Positions 17,301 through 26,041 of a stretch of 40,265 bases of DNA are shown here, in pieces. The notes beneath the pieces were generated by a model that worked only from the letters and a program-made list of their open reading frames with translations, was not told the DNA's origin and did no database searches. Numbering within the stretch: the first letter of the stretch is position 1; each line of letters begins with the position of its first letter. Position numbers and translations under genes: made by a program. Origin of the DNA: a virus; the IMG/VR virus record IMGVR_UViG_3300023202_000211, positions 1 through 40,265 of that record; one strand, given 5' to 3'.

Positions 17301-19606
17301 AAGTATTTGCAAATACTCAAGGTCATATCGAGGTTAGACCACCTGGATACAACAGAATACCAAGCTCTGTGTTCTATCAGATGTTCAAGGATAAAGCCGA
17401 AAGAGGTGTGAAGGTTTACCCAGATTTCCTTGAGAATCTTTATTTCAATCAGATACGTGGATTATTCAATCAGATTGAGATTATCGAAGATGAAATTCGT
17501 ATTCGTGCAATAGCCCTCGGAGCTAACAGTGACAAGGAGGTTGTTGAGCTTATCGCTACCGGTAATGCTAACTCAGGGTTGAATTTTGATGCTACTTTGT
17601 TCCTTCTCACATCAGAAACGGGAGATGGTAGAATTGGTATCGAACCTATCAAGAACCTCCTTACTGAAACCGATCCTGATGGGAGGGAGTCTAGGCAAAG
17701 TCAAGCACTAGAAACGCTGACAGACTTTGGTGAGAGAATTTCTGACATTCTCAAGGTTAGAAACCTATTCACAACTTCAGTTCAAACGCAGGCTCTTGAT
17801 AGTTTCAATCCAAATATCACGCCTGATACACAGGCATCAAAGATGAAGGACATAAGGGATCGTCTAAGAAGAAAGACCGGACGCGAGCCAAAAGATATTG
17901 ATGACCTATTTGGTAACGATAGATTTAGAACAGCTACAGATCAGCAGACAGCCAGCCGCACTGACCGTGTAAACATCATTCGTCAGATTGCAGGATTTGT
18001 TGCTGAGCGGCAACGCGCTATGCGTTCAGCTCTAAATGCTATCAGAAACATGCAAGAGAGCGTGGTTGTTAACGGCAGCACCCCAGACAATACAAACCCT
18101 GACATTTTCAGTGGTGGCCTTCAGAATTTGTTTAGTCCAAGCAATAACAATAATGCGGCAAAGACTCTGAGCACCCCATTCCTTAACAGGGATACTGAAA
18201 TTCCTCAGGTGTTTGAGCACATGATTGAGTACGAGAATGATCATGACATTGGATATCAGTCAGGTCGTAGGTTCATTGTAACGGGTGATCGTATTGCTCG
18301 TCTTACTATCTCAGAGAACCCGCCTCCCTTTACGATGGTTGCTGTTAAGGGTTTGTTTGGTGAAGGCCTCCCTGCCGATCCGGCAGGGTTCAAAACCTCA
18401 GATGATGGTAATGGAATTACCACGGCTTATGCTGTGGATTATGACATGTGGTACCAGTATGGTTTCCGTTCTCCAAAGACAATTGAAGCGCCCTTCTTCA
18501 GCGATCCTGATTCTCAGTGTTCTCCATATGCTGTTGCAACTTTACTTACTGCCAGAGAAAACATTCTCCAAGGAAGTGTAGATATCGTAGGGTACAATGA
18601 GTACCACCAGCCCGGAGAGGTTGTTTACATTGAAGATAGAAATCTGTTGTTTTATGTTAAGTCGGTACAACATTCCTTCTCTTACGGTAAACTTACAACA
18701 ACACTTCAGTTGACTTACGGCCACTCTCCTGGTGAGTACATTCCTACTATGCTCGATGTGGCCGGTAAGGTTCTCTATGGCTCCAGAGGCTTCACAGGAC
18801 AGTTTAACAACGAGAAGCAGGAGCGTAATGGCCAGGCTCGTTCTATTGGCGCTCTAATCATTGATGATGTTGTAGGAACATCTGGGTTTGGAGATCCAGA
18901 TCCGATGGAGAAATTACTCAAAGGTAGATATGGCGAACGCAATAAGAGCATAATGAGTAACATGCTATTCTCTCTTTCTGGAAGTCTTAACAAGGTAACT
19001 TTCAGAAGACAAAAGGCAAGAGTTAAACTTGTAGTGTATAAGACTTCTGACTCTAACATAAATGAGATTGGTGCAGTTGTAGATGCTGTATCTGATTGGT
19101 TGATCAATCCAGAATCAGAATCACCTGAAAGTCTTGGTGGAGAGGGGGAGATTGGCTCATTACAGCCAATTCGTATGGCTGAAGGAACTCAACATAGAAA
19201 GAATTTTGGTCTAAACAAAGATGATATCATTGTTGAGATTGTAGATATTGAAACAGATACTATGCAGACAAGAGAAAGAATTAGACCAGAAGCTGAGAGA
19301 ACCGATCCATTACCAAACGATCAGGGTCCATCCAATGCTGCTTGGGCTGGTCTAAGGGCCCTTGTTCCATCGGAACAGTTAGAAGCTTCACGTATTAAAT
19401 TATACATGGCAAATGCGGTTATAGATGTTTTTGTGGATTACGAGAAGGTTGAAAAAACCACAAGTCAAAGCTCTGGTAATTCTGAGCAACAACAGGAAGA
19501 CAACGCTGATATACAAACAGCACGAACAGCCCAAGGTCAAAGATCTCAAAGATCTATTGAAGAAGATCCTGATTTTGTAGACCCATTCGGTGAGCAGAAC
19601 TTATGA
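14330..19606 (+). CDS. Giant baseplate hub protein (gp27/gpD-like)
   Basis: 1758 residues, far longer than T4 gp27 (about 390). Position between the tail-end protein and the OB-fold spike is that of the hub. Hub-like features include an N-terminal region with RPRSRSVLFQQPDIYVVVKKRM, beta segments such as YIIQPLDQISIFMTSRTN near residue 424 and CIFSGIVGKQNQGVTGSWENGKW near residue 525, and a late segment GEVVYIEDRNLLFYVKSVQHSF near residue 1430, the kind of strand pair that closes gpD/gp27-type hubs. Residues about 830-1000 are helical and may form a coiled coil. The Gln/Ser-rich C-terminus is probably flexible. GAGG lies only one base before ATG 14330, an unusually tight spacing. The stop overlaps the next start as ATGA. 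It has no DGY. Confidence 0.65.
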   Translation: MGFLSDLGGVLNDQFGIGENTTHSLDSEYAQYGNLGDFADRIDKTAERSYIEDGFIRNLRPRSRSVLFQQPDIYVVVKKRMFSTLDDNVRLDILEEKERILVAASKRLFQNKCRVIQAYERLTKMERLSFDSERFNTFLGPSFLNLLDSGSIFGLFDLGGSTKSAIDTLRRVVSYAEPGELTNWTNNDFDAVFADTLGEGPGTFELTSVASVNTTVSTDWGGGEARLTIEDPYNLMTITERDIDQAISDIANPTRTGDFFKFTMNELGNLISELKSELAVVRGSRGASQISFRLSPGTLLSKRVRAILDGEGAEIKFEYSTGVQGALEGSESVTNFGDVASSVDSAFSTGSVEVDPRFIRGNDPIDIDENNQLSSSELSIFTQIIANTFNLLAQRQTSQREQKTLNAELNYTRNRMRLFFNGKYIIQPLDQISIFMTSRTNEDGQQPGGFQKQQNQAGVQVGQAFDTLLTNINGAIQDLSSSFSVGDDGGINGNLSFDDIERLNIVGPHMPKWLWRQFKPDITNQPTGPCIFSGIVGKQNQGVTGSWENGKWTVSLSCEDNSGYFNKGQVNFKPAADVFNSSIYDPLTPFDVSFDASTGAPITNLNAGDFPPLLPENQKLLQSGIATFRSGPNRGGVANETNYKNRTDEFSFEDFRRVLHNPEGMVYRWKQGIQTLTFTSRPQPQTSIDQERAVLLTEQPFAGQDVMNVISLLITGQPYDYGNFLKAAIENGNSQGVKKDDVTNISATATFIQGLISDLEKQNAIWGNFIPYKKLTMNPAIDKFIAETSIASVTLNQKIRQKISERAKAEDELMLLNLGGNVSRSDFRHDEQGRLIPNNETLDTNGLGAPIQTRVNALSQEIANLQKEFDETINNSLANNPDVGITLIGNEVDRDPSLTSLNDTKDNVAQRQRNELELRKRLFRNTARRYWQVRANEDKNLFIVDDQYDRNFDIQAFSRALAAANSIETFNSQYSTVGEKIENVAKILGLEVFANTQGHIEVRPPGYNRIPSSVFYQMFKDKAERGVKVYPDFLENLYFNQIRGLFNQIEIIEDEIRIRAIALGANSDKEVVELIATGNANSGLNFDATLFLLTSETGDGRIGIEPIKNLLTETDPDGRESRQSQALETLTDFGERISDILKVRNLFTTSVQTQALDSFNPNITPDTQASKMKDIRDRLRRKTGREPKDIDDLFGNDRFRTATDQQTASRTDRVNIIRQIAGFVAERQRAMRSALNAIRNMQESVVVNGSTPDNTNPDIFSGGLQNLFSPSNNNNAAKTLSTPFLNRDTEIPQVFEHMIEYENDHDIGYQSGRRFIVTGDRIARLTISENPPPFTMVAVKGLFGEGLPADPAGFKTSDDGNGITTAYAVDYDMWYQYGFRSPKTIEAPFFSDPDSQCSPYAVATLLTARENILQGSVDIVGYNEYHQPGEVVYIEDRNLLFYVKSVQHSFSYGKLTTTLQLTYGHSPGEYIPTMLDVAGKVLYGSRGFTGQFNNEKQERNGQARSIGALIIDDVVGTSGFGDPDPMEKLLKGRYGERNKSIMSNMLFSLSGSLNKVTFRRQKARVKLVVYKTSDSNINEIGAVVDAVSDWLINPESESPESLGGEGEIGSLQPIRMAEGTQHRKNFGLNKDDIIVEIVDIETDTMQTRERIRPEAERTDPLPNDQGPSNAAWAGLRALVPSEQLEASRIKLYMANAVIDVFVDYEKVEKTTSQSSGNSEQQQEDNADIQTARTAQGQRSQRSIEEDPDFVDPFGEQNL

Positions 19607-21714
19607 GCAGACTTGGATCATTACCTGGAGTATGTATCAGGGGCGTTATCTCTGGTGAGATAAACCCCTCCACTGGAGTGGCGTTTGTGCGTCTTCCACA
19701 TACTTCATCTCCGACTCCTGTGCCAGTAAAGATGCCTCTTGGATGGTTAGGCTCAAGAGGTCAATGTTCTGGCGGTTATCCAGAGCGTGGTACGCCCGTT
19801 ATCGTTACCATGAGTCAGGGTAATGAATATGTCTTTGTGTCGTATGGGCAGAATGATAACAATACTAGAACATATGAATCTGACGGTAGGCGAAGAGTTG
19901 CATCTAAGATGAAGCCGGGGCGTTGGATTACTTGTGTTGAAAATGATGTTTCACTGCTAGTAGATCCTAAAGAGGGCGTTTCTATTGGCGATTCCATACA
20001 ATACCTTAGATCAGATCCGGTTGTTAAAACAAAAGGCGCACCTGCTGGTATTATCAGTTCTAAGACTTCTCAAGAGATGCACTTTACTGAAGCTCATCGA
20101 TCCATTACTGGGGCTGTGAAAAGAGATACTAGAGCTAACGACTCTCGTGGTGCTGCAGGCTCTGCACTAACAGGCCATGCTTACGAAACCACTCTTTCTA
20201 CAATTGGTCTAGATCCAAAAACATTTACTTCCGTATCTACAGCGGCAACTAGAAATCCATTATTGAATGAGTCCAGGTCGATGTACTATGAGTTCATTGA
20301 TTCGTTTAGATTCACCAATGATAGTGAAGAGGCTAGACTTTATGGAGGAGAAGATACTTCTGGAATAAAACCCTTCCAAAGAAAAGCTACTCGTACAGAT
20401 ACGATGAGTTTGACGCTGGATCAGCCCAATTATCTTCTTGAAACCATTATCGGCACAGTAGTCGATATCTATGGTAACATCCTTGATTTAAATCGTGACG
20501 TTTTACCAAATGGCCAGATTGATTCCCTGTCATTAACTAAGTCAGAAGATGATCTGGATACTACGTTTTTAAGATTAAGAGAGCAGCTTAGAAAGAGCAT
20601 TGCTTACCATTTCGAAATCAATGCTAGAAAGTCTGGGCTTGAAGATTCTCTAGTTGATTACAACGACTTTGATACCAACGGTCTACCTACAGACTATGGT
20701 CGAGCACGTTCTAGGTTCCATTTTGATGTTGATAAAGAGGGGCAGTTCAAATTGAACGTTCCATCATCATCCGAGGTGGGTAATGTTGGGCTTGCGGTTC
20801 GTCATGAGAACTTTTCTAATCTTCTCGGAGCTGAGAATGATAAGGATAGAAATAGCTTCATTCGCCCAGCTTCAAGAACAAGCACTTCAGTGGATATCAA
20901 GCTGGATGCTTTTGGAGGTACGGCAGGTCTGGGAAGCGAAGGTATTGAACTGATTTCGAATGAGGAATCTTTAAAAGCATTCGCAGCTCCACCAAACAGA
21001 CTTTCCGGTGGGGATCCAATTAGGCTTAACACTCCTTATCATGTGATTCAGGATTTGAATATTTTACACACATTAGAAGGTCCGTACTCTGACGCAACAG
21101 GTACAGGTGGCTTTAATGATTCGTTATTGAATGATGTTCCCCCACCCATTACATCACCATCTGAAGAGTCTGAATCTCCAGTGGTATCTCCACAAATTAT
21201 TGTATCTGGTGAAGGAGCGAATGCCGGTGGGCGATCAGGAACCATCAACATGGATGGTATGCTTTCTCTTAGCTTGGGAGCTAATACGATTGATAGACAA
21301 AGTCTTTGGCTTGACTGTGCTGGGGGTATTGTTGCCGCCATTGGTAGGGATAAATTTCAGCGCTCAATGGTCATGCAAATGGATGGAGATATGCTGGTTC
21401 AGATTGGTGGTCCAGGTATTTCTGATGATTCTAGATTCCAACCACCAGACTACAATAATGCTGGTAGAGATGGTGTGGCTGATATTCGTGTTTGGAACTC
21501 AGGATCTTTGCATACCATTAGAATAGATTCTCAGGGTATTACTGTTCATACTCCTCAGAGAATTGATATAGTTAGTGAGGGTGAAATGAGATTCAAGTCT
21601 GTACGGTCTGATATGTACTTTGATGCAGAGAGAATGTGGTTTTACGCTGGAAATCCAGACACCGCAAGAATGGTGCTTCGTGCCACAGAGGGTGGCGCTG
21701 GACGATCTATCTAA
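19603..21714 (+). CDS. Baseplate central spike protein (gp5/gpV-like, OB-fold)
   Basis: 703 residues, start ATGA-coupled to the hub stop. Residues 1-80 (GVISGEINPSTGVAFVRLP, then MPLGWLGSRGQCSGGYPERGTPVIVTMSQGNEYVFVSYGQ) form the OB-fold typical of gp5, gpV and VgrG spikes. The C-terminal 130 residues have short regular strands with Gly turns (RVWNSGSLHTIRIDSQGITV, HTPQRIDIVSEGEMRFKS), as in a trimeric beta-prism or beta-helix needle. The protein is expected to sit under the hub and pierce the outer membrane on contraction. The central 400 residues are unassigned. I saw no lysozyme active-site pattern like that of T4 gp5, so cell-wall cleavage may be done by another protein. No metal-binding HxH apex motif is evident at the C-terminal end. 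Confidence 0.7.
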   Translation: MSRLGSLPGVCIRGVISGEINPSTGVAFVRLPHTSSPTPVPVKMPLGWLGSRGQCSGGYPERGTPVIVTMSQGNEYVFVSYGQNDNNTRTYESDGRRRVASKMKPGRWITCVENDVSLLVDPKEGVSIGDSIQYLRSDPVVKTKGAPAGIISSKTSQEMHFTEAHRSITGAVKRDTRANDSRGAAGSALTGHAYETTLSTIGLDPKTFTSVSTAATRNPLLNESRSMYYEFIDSFRFTNDSEEARLYGGEDTSGIKPFQRKATRTDTMSLTLDQPNYLLETIIGTVVDIYGNILDLNRDVLPNGQIDSLSLTKSEDDLDTTFLRLREQLRKSIAYHFEINARKSGLEDSLVDYNDFDTNGLPTDYGRARSRFHFDVDKEGQFKLNVPSSSEVGNVGLAVRHENFSNLLGAENDKDRNSFIRPASRTSTSVDIKLDAFGGTAGLGSEGIELISNEESLKAFAAPPNRLSGGDPIRLNTPYHVIQDLNILHTLEGPYSDATGTGGFNDSLLNDVPPPITSPSEESESPVVSPQIIVSGEGANAGGRSGTINMDGMLSLSLGANTIDRQSLWLDCAGGIVAAIGRDKFQRSMVMQMDGDMLVQIGGPGISDDSRFQPPDYNNAGRDGVADIRVWNSGSLHTIRIDSQGITVHTPQRIDIVSEGEMRFKSVRSDMYFDAERMWFYAGNPDTARMVLRATEGGAGRSI

Positions 21715-21722
21715 GGTAAATA

Positions 21723-23852
21723 ATGGTTTGTGATCCTGCCAATAATAACATTAATATCCCACCTCCAGGAGGTGGTCCGTCTATTCCTGGGTTTGATCCG
21801 CCATTCGCAGTACCTAAACCACCATTCAAAGACGTTGGCTTACCTGATGGCATTCCGGAAGATATCATCGATCTCATCGATAGATTCTTTGCTTTGTTTC
21901 CTCAGAACATTCGTTTTGAAGTTACACCCGATTCTTTTATGAAAGGTATTTGGGATGCACTTGCAGATCTATTCAACAAGCTCGCCCCATTCCTAGCTTT
22001 CTACAAATTTATTCAGGCGTTACTTGATATTATTCTGTGCGTAATTGATGTGCTTTGTGCGCTTATGAATCCGTTTGCAACTTTGCGAGCAATCAAGCGT
22101 TTATTCTCACAGTGCTTACCTAACTTCCTATCTTTGTTTCCATGGATTGCTTTGATCTTAATGATCATAGCTCTCATCCTTTTACTCATCGCTCTTATCA
22201 TATACATCATTGAGACGATACTTGCTTACATTCAGCAGATCATTCGTAACATTCAGATTCTTGTTCAGGCGATTCAAAAGGCTGATGCTATTTCAATCGT
22301 CACTGCTGTTAACAAGCTTTCTGATATCTTGTGTTTGATTGAGGGGTTGTTTGGAATCTTGCTGGCTTTTGCGGCTTTGATTGCAATCATTGAACCACTG
22401 CTTGCTATTGGTGGTATTCCAAACTGTGCAGCTGGACAATCCTCCTGCTGTACCGATGACTTCTGTCCACCATGGATGCGAAGTGGTCCAGATGGACAGC
22501 CATCATTCACTGGTCGTATGATTTACTACCAAGAAGTGGGGCCAGATATTCCAGACTCAGCTTTCGATTGGCTTGCCAATGTTCCTGGATTTGTTCAGAG
22601 ACCAGAGAGGTTTCAGTTCATAGATGAAGATAATGAAAATTTCAATTTCATTGATATCATCACTCCTTCTCCCGAGTTCTTCCTAACATACTGGCCAGAT
22701 GGAAGTGTGTATGATAGCAGCTCAAATACTGTTAAGGTACCATACCTTGTAGATATGAACCTCTCTTTGGATCCTGCTGATTTTGGTAATCCAGATGATA
22801 CCGATGGTCCAAGATTCTTCAATATTAGAGACTGCATTGTGTCTGTTCGTCCACGTACTTATTTCAATGATTTTCAGAATGATAGGGTAAGCGTTACGGG
22901 TGGTTCAGTTGTTATAGTTGGAGGTCTTGTTTGGGAGTATGATTCGGACGGCACCGATGGATATTCTGAATATCGAATCAATGGAGATCAAGCAACTCTT
23001 GAAACTCTTATCGGTAGGGATGATGATTTAACTCAGATTCCGGCAGTTGATGATGGTTATCAATTCTTTGATATCGAATACTTGTTTAAGTACAATTACG
23101 AACCACTTATTGAAAAAGGTATTGTTACCTTGATGTGTCAGCCCGATGCTGGTGCGGAGGCGGCAACTCTTGGCGCAGAGTTTAACGATCTTCGTTCAGC
23201 CTTTGATAAGCTTGGACCTTTGCCAGACGTAGGAACTCTCAATGATGATAGGACAGATGGCACTGGAACATTGGGATGTATGGCACGGGCTCTGACTAAA
23301 TTCAGACGTGATATCAACGTAGAATCTACTGCGGTTTTCCAGCAAGAGATTGTTCAGTGTCTTGAGGACCTGTTGGATGATTCTAAAGAATTTTACTGTC
23401 AAGCGGCTGTGTTTGCAGTAGATAGATTTGGAAGTGATTTTACAATTGATCCTACTGAGCAATTTGTTGGGTTACCTATTGCTGTAACAATTGTTCCAAA
23501 GGACAAGTCAGGAACACCTGTTTTTGACAAAGTTGATCCGGAGCTTGTTGCCTGCGTGACTGATGCTCTTAAAGCAAGAGCTACATTTGGTGAGGTTTCT
23601 GACTTTGTTTATGATGGTTACAGCTCCTTTATTGCAGAGTTAACTTCTGACACTGCTGGTGCCGGAGAGATTCGTGCCTTCATTGATGAAGAGGTTTTTG
23701 CTGAAGTTATCAATAGAGATAACGAGGCCTTGAACTCTGAAATCATAGATAGGGTTCTTGAGTATGAGTTCATTGATCAGACAAGTATTGATTACCGCAA
23801 GGATCCTGCGACCCGCTTTGGTCCTGATGATATTGCTGAGGATGGTAGCTAA
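21723..23852 (+). CDS. Hydrophobic baseplate-module protein with three membrane-like segments
   Basis: 709 residues encoded between spike and wedge genes, with AAGG before the ATG. Residues 1-45 are Pro/Gly-rich. Residues about 88-116, 134-170 and 203-231 are strongly hydrophobic; the second is a 35-residue run rich in Ile and Leu. The intervening segment carries basic residues (RAIKRLF). A Cys cluster follows (Cys 235, 242, 243, 248) and then a long soluble acidic, beta-rich region with three DGY tripeptides (residues 412, 444 and 631). I do not recognise a family. Membrane segments are unusual for a baseplate component. One reading is a protein carried in the tail that inserts into the host inner membrane to guide DNA; another is a membrane-bound assembly factor. 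Both are inference. Confidence 0.6.
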   Translation: MVCDPANNNINIPPPGGGPSIPGFDPPFAVPKPPFKDVGLPDGIPEDIIDLIDRFFALFPQNIRFEVTPDSFMKGIWDALADLFNKLAPFLAFYKFIQALLDIILCVIDVLCALMNPFATLRAIKRLFSQCLPNFLSLFPWIALILMIIALILLLIALIIYIIETILAYIQQIIRNIQILVQAIQKADAISIVTAVNKLSDILCLIEGLFGILLAFAALIAIIEPLLAIGGIPNCAAGQSSCCTDDFCPPWMRSGPDGQPSFTGRMIYYQEVGPDIPDSAFDWLANVPGFVQRPERFQFIDEDNENFNFIDIITPSPEFFLTYWPDGSVYDSSSNTVKVPYLVDMNLSLDPADFGNPDDTDGPRFFNIRDCIVSVRPRTYFNDFQNDRVSVTGGSVVIVGGLVWEYDSDGTDGYSEYRINGDQATLETLIGRDDDLTQIPAVDDGYQFFDIEYLFKYNYEPLIEKGIVTLMCQPDAGAEAATLGAEFNDLRSAFDKLGPLPDVGTLNDDRTDGTGTLGCMARALTKFRRDINVESTAVFQQEIVQCLEDLLDDSKEFYCQAAVFAVDRFGSDFTIDPTEQFVGLPIAVTIVPKDKSGTPVFDKVDPELVACVTDALKARATFGEVSDFVYDGYSSFIAELTSDTAGAGEIRAFIDEEVFAEVINRDNEALNSEIIDRVLEYEFIDQTSIDYRKDPATRFGPDDIAEDGS

Positions 23853-25534
23853 TGGTAGATCCTACTAGAGTTGAACTAGAAGAAGAGACTGCTGAGAGCA
23901 TCATTGATGACTATCAGAGTATTGAGTTAAACATAGATGGTGACGGAGGTTTGATATCAAAATTCATTCGTCCTATCGATGAAATTCGAAGTAAGTCTTC
24001 TCCTGAGCCCACTGGTCCGTTGGATCAGCAGGATGCAACCCCGGCCAATGATTTAAAGGAAAGCAGAGCCCACGCTTTCTATAGGCTTCTTGGTCTTCCT
24101 ACCATTGCGCCTAATGGTAAGTATTTCAGTCCTGGTTATGATACAAGAGTGCGAAGTGATTTATCTTTACAAGAGATTAGAGAAGAGATTAATGATGCCA
24201 TCCCTCCAAATGTAAAGAGAGCAATCTCGGCTCGGGAAAGTGAGGCCAGAGAGCGGTATGCTTATTTTGCAAACAGAAGTGTAAATACCGCCGTCTATGG
24301 GTTGGCATTGGCAACTCCAAAAGGGCAGAAGCCGATCAATATGATTGACGCATCCATCAATGCTCTTGAAGAGGCAGATGAACAATTATTTGAGATTGAG
24401 TCTAGAAATAGTTTTATTACAACTCGGTTTATGCAAAAAGATGAATCCGAAATTACCAATACGTTCAGCTCTGTTCGTCATAAGTTGCGTCCATTTATGA
24501 CAGATCCGGTAATTGATGCTAACGTATCTCCAAATTCTGGTTCGGCCAACGTTAGAATTGCAGCACCTTTTATCTCTGAAGATCAGGCAGAAGAATCTAA
24601 GGGCAAATTGCTACGCCGATGTGGTCTTGAGTTTATTTTGAGATTGCGCTTGAGAGAAAGAAGTCTAGAGGAGCTTGCCGAAGAGCAGAGTGATAATATT
24701 GATCTTTCACTCTTTCCTGACGAGATTGCTGTTAACGAATCGGTTCTTTTAAACACATTGTTAGAGCTTGGTATTTCAAGAGATGACATTTCTAAACTGT
24801 CGGGTTCTTCATTGCTGGATGTTCAAACCATTCAAGATCTTACTAAGACTTACAAGGGTTTAATAGGCGAGTATGTTGGAGCCATTGAAACTATTGAGAA
24901 TGTGTATAAAGATATTAACTGGTCTCCTTTACCAGAAAAAGGTGGTCCGGAGAAGGGCACCAAGATTAACAACATCTATATTTCTCCTAAAAAATTTGAA
25001 AGTACCTGGGAGTTGAACCAGCGCATTTACAGGCTTGAACATAAAGCTGCAGTAGCGAAGCGCCAGGATGATCTAGGTTTAGATCAGGATGATGTTGAGC
25101 TTGGTACAAATAGATTTGCCATCCAGGCTTATCAAAATGTAGGAAAACTATTTGCTGAAGAGTTTGCTTCGGCAAAAGCCGAACTGGATCGTCAGGAAGC
25201 CATTGGCTCTAACGCTCTGAGAACCATAGAATTGATTTCTGGAGAGGTGAGTGGGTTAGGGCTTATTGATATCATTGCTATTTATATGGCTCTTTGGTCA
25301 GTACCGGTGAGTGTACTTCTCAATCTTCTAGATGACAGAGCAGCGGCCCGCCTTGGAAAGATAACTGCGCTGCAAACTTCAGATGTTATTGACAGAATTT
25401 CTGGAACCGGGGATGCATTGTCAGCATATGCTGATTTAGAGGAGCGGATCATAAGCATTCTTTCGTATGGAGATAGGCTGGTGAATCGATATCTCCAACA
25501 GGAGAATGTTGAAAATGATGGCGGCAGCCCATAG
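23852..25534 (+). CDS. Baseplate-module protein of unknown function
   Basis: 560 residues, TAATG-coupled to the preceding gene. Largely charged and helical: an acidic N-terminus (ELEEETAESIIDDYQSIELN), a possible coiled coil around residues 240-290 (KLLRRCGLEFILRLRLRERS and following), and a hydrophobic helix near residues 470-490 (GLIDIIAIYMALWSVPVSVL). The C-terminus is helical and acidic. I recognise no domain. The position just before the gp25-like wedge and translational coupling to the hydrophobic protein suggest the two work together in the baseplate. It has no DGY and lacks the beta-rich character of its neighbours. Confidence 0.55.
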   Translation: MVDPTRVELEEETAESIIDDYQSIELNIDGDGGLISKFIRPIDEIRSKSSPEPTGPLDQQDATPANDLKESRAHAFYRLLGLPTIAPNGKYFSPGYDTRVRSDLSLQEIREEINDAIPPNVKRAISARESEARERYAYFANRSVNTAVYGLALATPKGQKPINMIDASINALEEADEQLFEIESRNSFITTRFMQKDESEITNTFSSVRHKLRPFMTDPVIDANVSPNSGSANVRIAAPFISEDQAEESKGKLLRRCGLEFILRLRLRERSLEELAEEQSDNIDLSLFPDEIAVNESVLLNTLLELGISRDDISKLSGSSLLDVQTIQDLTKTYKGLIGEYVGAIETIENVYKDINWSPLPEKGGPEKGTKINNIYISPKKFESTWELNQRIYRLEHKAAVAKRQDDLGLDQDDVELGTNRFAIQAYQNVGKLFAEEFASAKAELDRQEAIGSNALRTIELISGEVSGLGLIDIIAIYMALWSVPVSVLLNLLDDRAAARLGKITALQTSDVIDRISGTGDALSAYADLEERIISILSYGDRLVNRYLQQENVENDGGSP

Positions 25535-25543
25535 GGAGTATAA

Positions 25544-25972
25544 ATGTCATTTGACCTAAAGCTATTTGGTGGGGATCTGGTTTTCAAGGATGGAGACTTT
25601 GATACGGTAGAAAACTCAGATAAGTTGGTACAGGATGTTCTTAAACTGGTAAGTACTCAGATTGGAAGTAATCCGTTCTTCCCTGCTTATGGCTCCCCGA
25701 TTACACAGGCCCTCATCGGTACAGCGTATGAAACTGACTTTGTAGAAAATGTAGCCTCTCAGCAGCTCAGAGCGAGCCTTGAGCGTCTTCAAGAGCTGCA
25801 AAGGGACCAGGTTCGTCAAAACCAAATTGTAACGGCAGAGGAGCAAATAGCCTCCATTGAGAACGTGCGGGTTTCACAGGACCGCGCTGACCCCAGAAGA
25901 TATATTGTTAACCTAACAGTCATCTCAAAGGCATTCCAGAGAGTTCCCGTTTCATTTGCTGTAGTTGCGTAA
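25544..25972 (+). CDS. Baseplate wedge protein, gp25-like (gpW family)
   Basis: 142 residues, the usual length for the gp25/gpW family. The N-terminus has FKDGDFDTVENSDKLVQDVLKLVSTQIGSNPFFPAYGSPI, the typical pattern of a short beta-hairpin then a helix leading to a Gly/Pro loop, and the end has RRYIVNLTVISKAFQRVPVSFAV. In T4 and P2 this small protein joins the wedge at the inner baseplate and helps trigger sheath assembly. The family is often labelled lysozyme, though enzymatic activity is doubtful. AGGGAG (25533-25538) gives a strong ribosome site five bases before the ATG and overlaps the upstream stop. The gpJ/gp6-like gene follows, the classic W-J order. Confidence 0.85.
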   Translation: MSFDLKLFGGDLVFKDGDFDTVENSDKLVQDVLKLVSTQIGSNPFFPAYGSPITQALIGTAYETDFVENVASQQLRASLERLQELQRDQVRQNQIVTAEEQIASIENVRVSQDRADPRRYIVNLTVISKAFQRVPVSFAVVA

Positions 25973-26041
25973 GTTAACAACGCATTTTTCAGCATTTGGT
26001 GAGCGGCTGGATATATGCTCTTTTGTAGCATTTGAGGTGAA
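25973..26041 (+). promoter_or_regulatory. Spacer with strong ribosome binding site before the gpJ-like wedge gene
   Basis: A 69-base gap in an otherwise tightly packed cluster. GAGGTGA (26034-26040) lies next to ATG 26042. A TTGGTG...TATATG arrangement is present but too weak to call a promoter. Confidence 0.3.
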
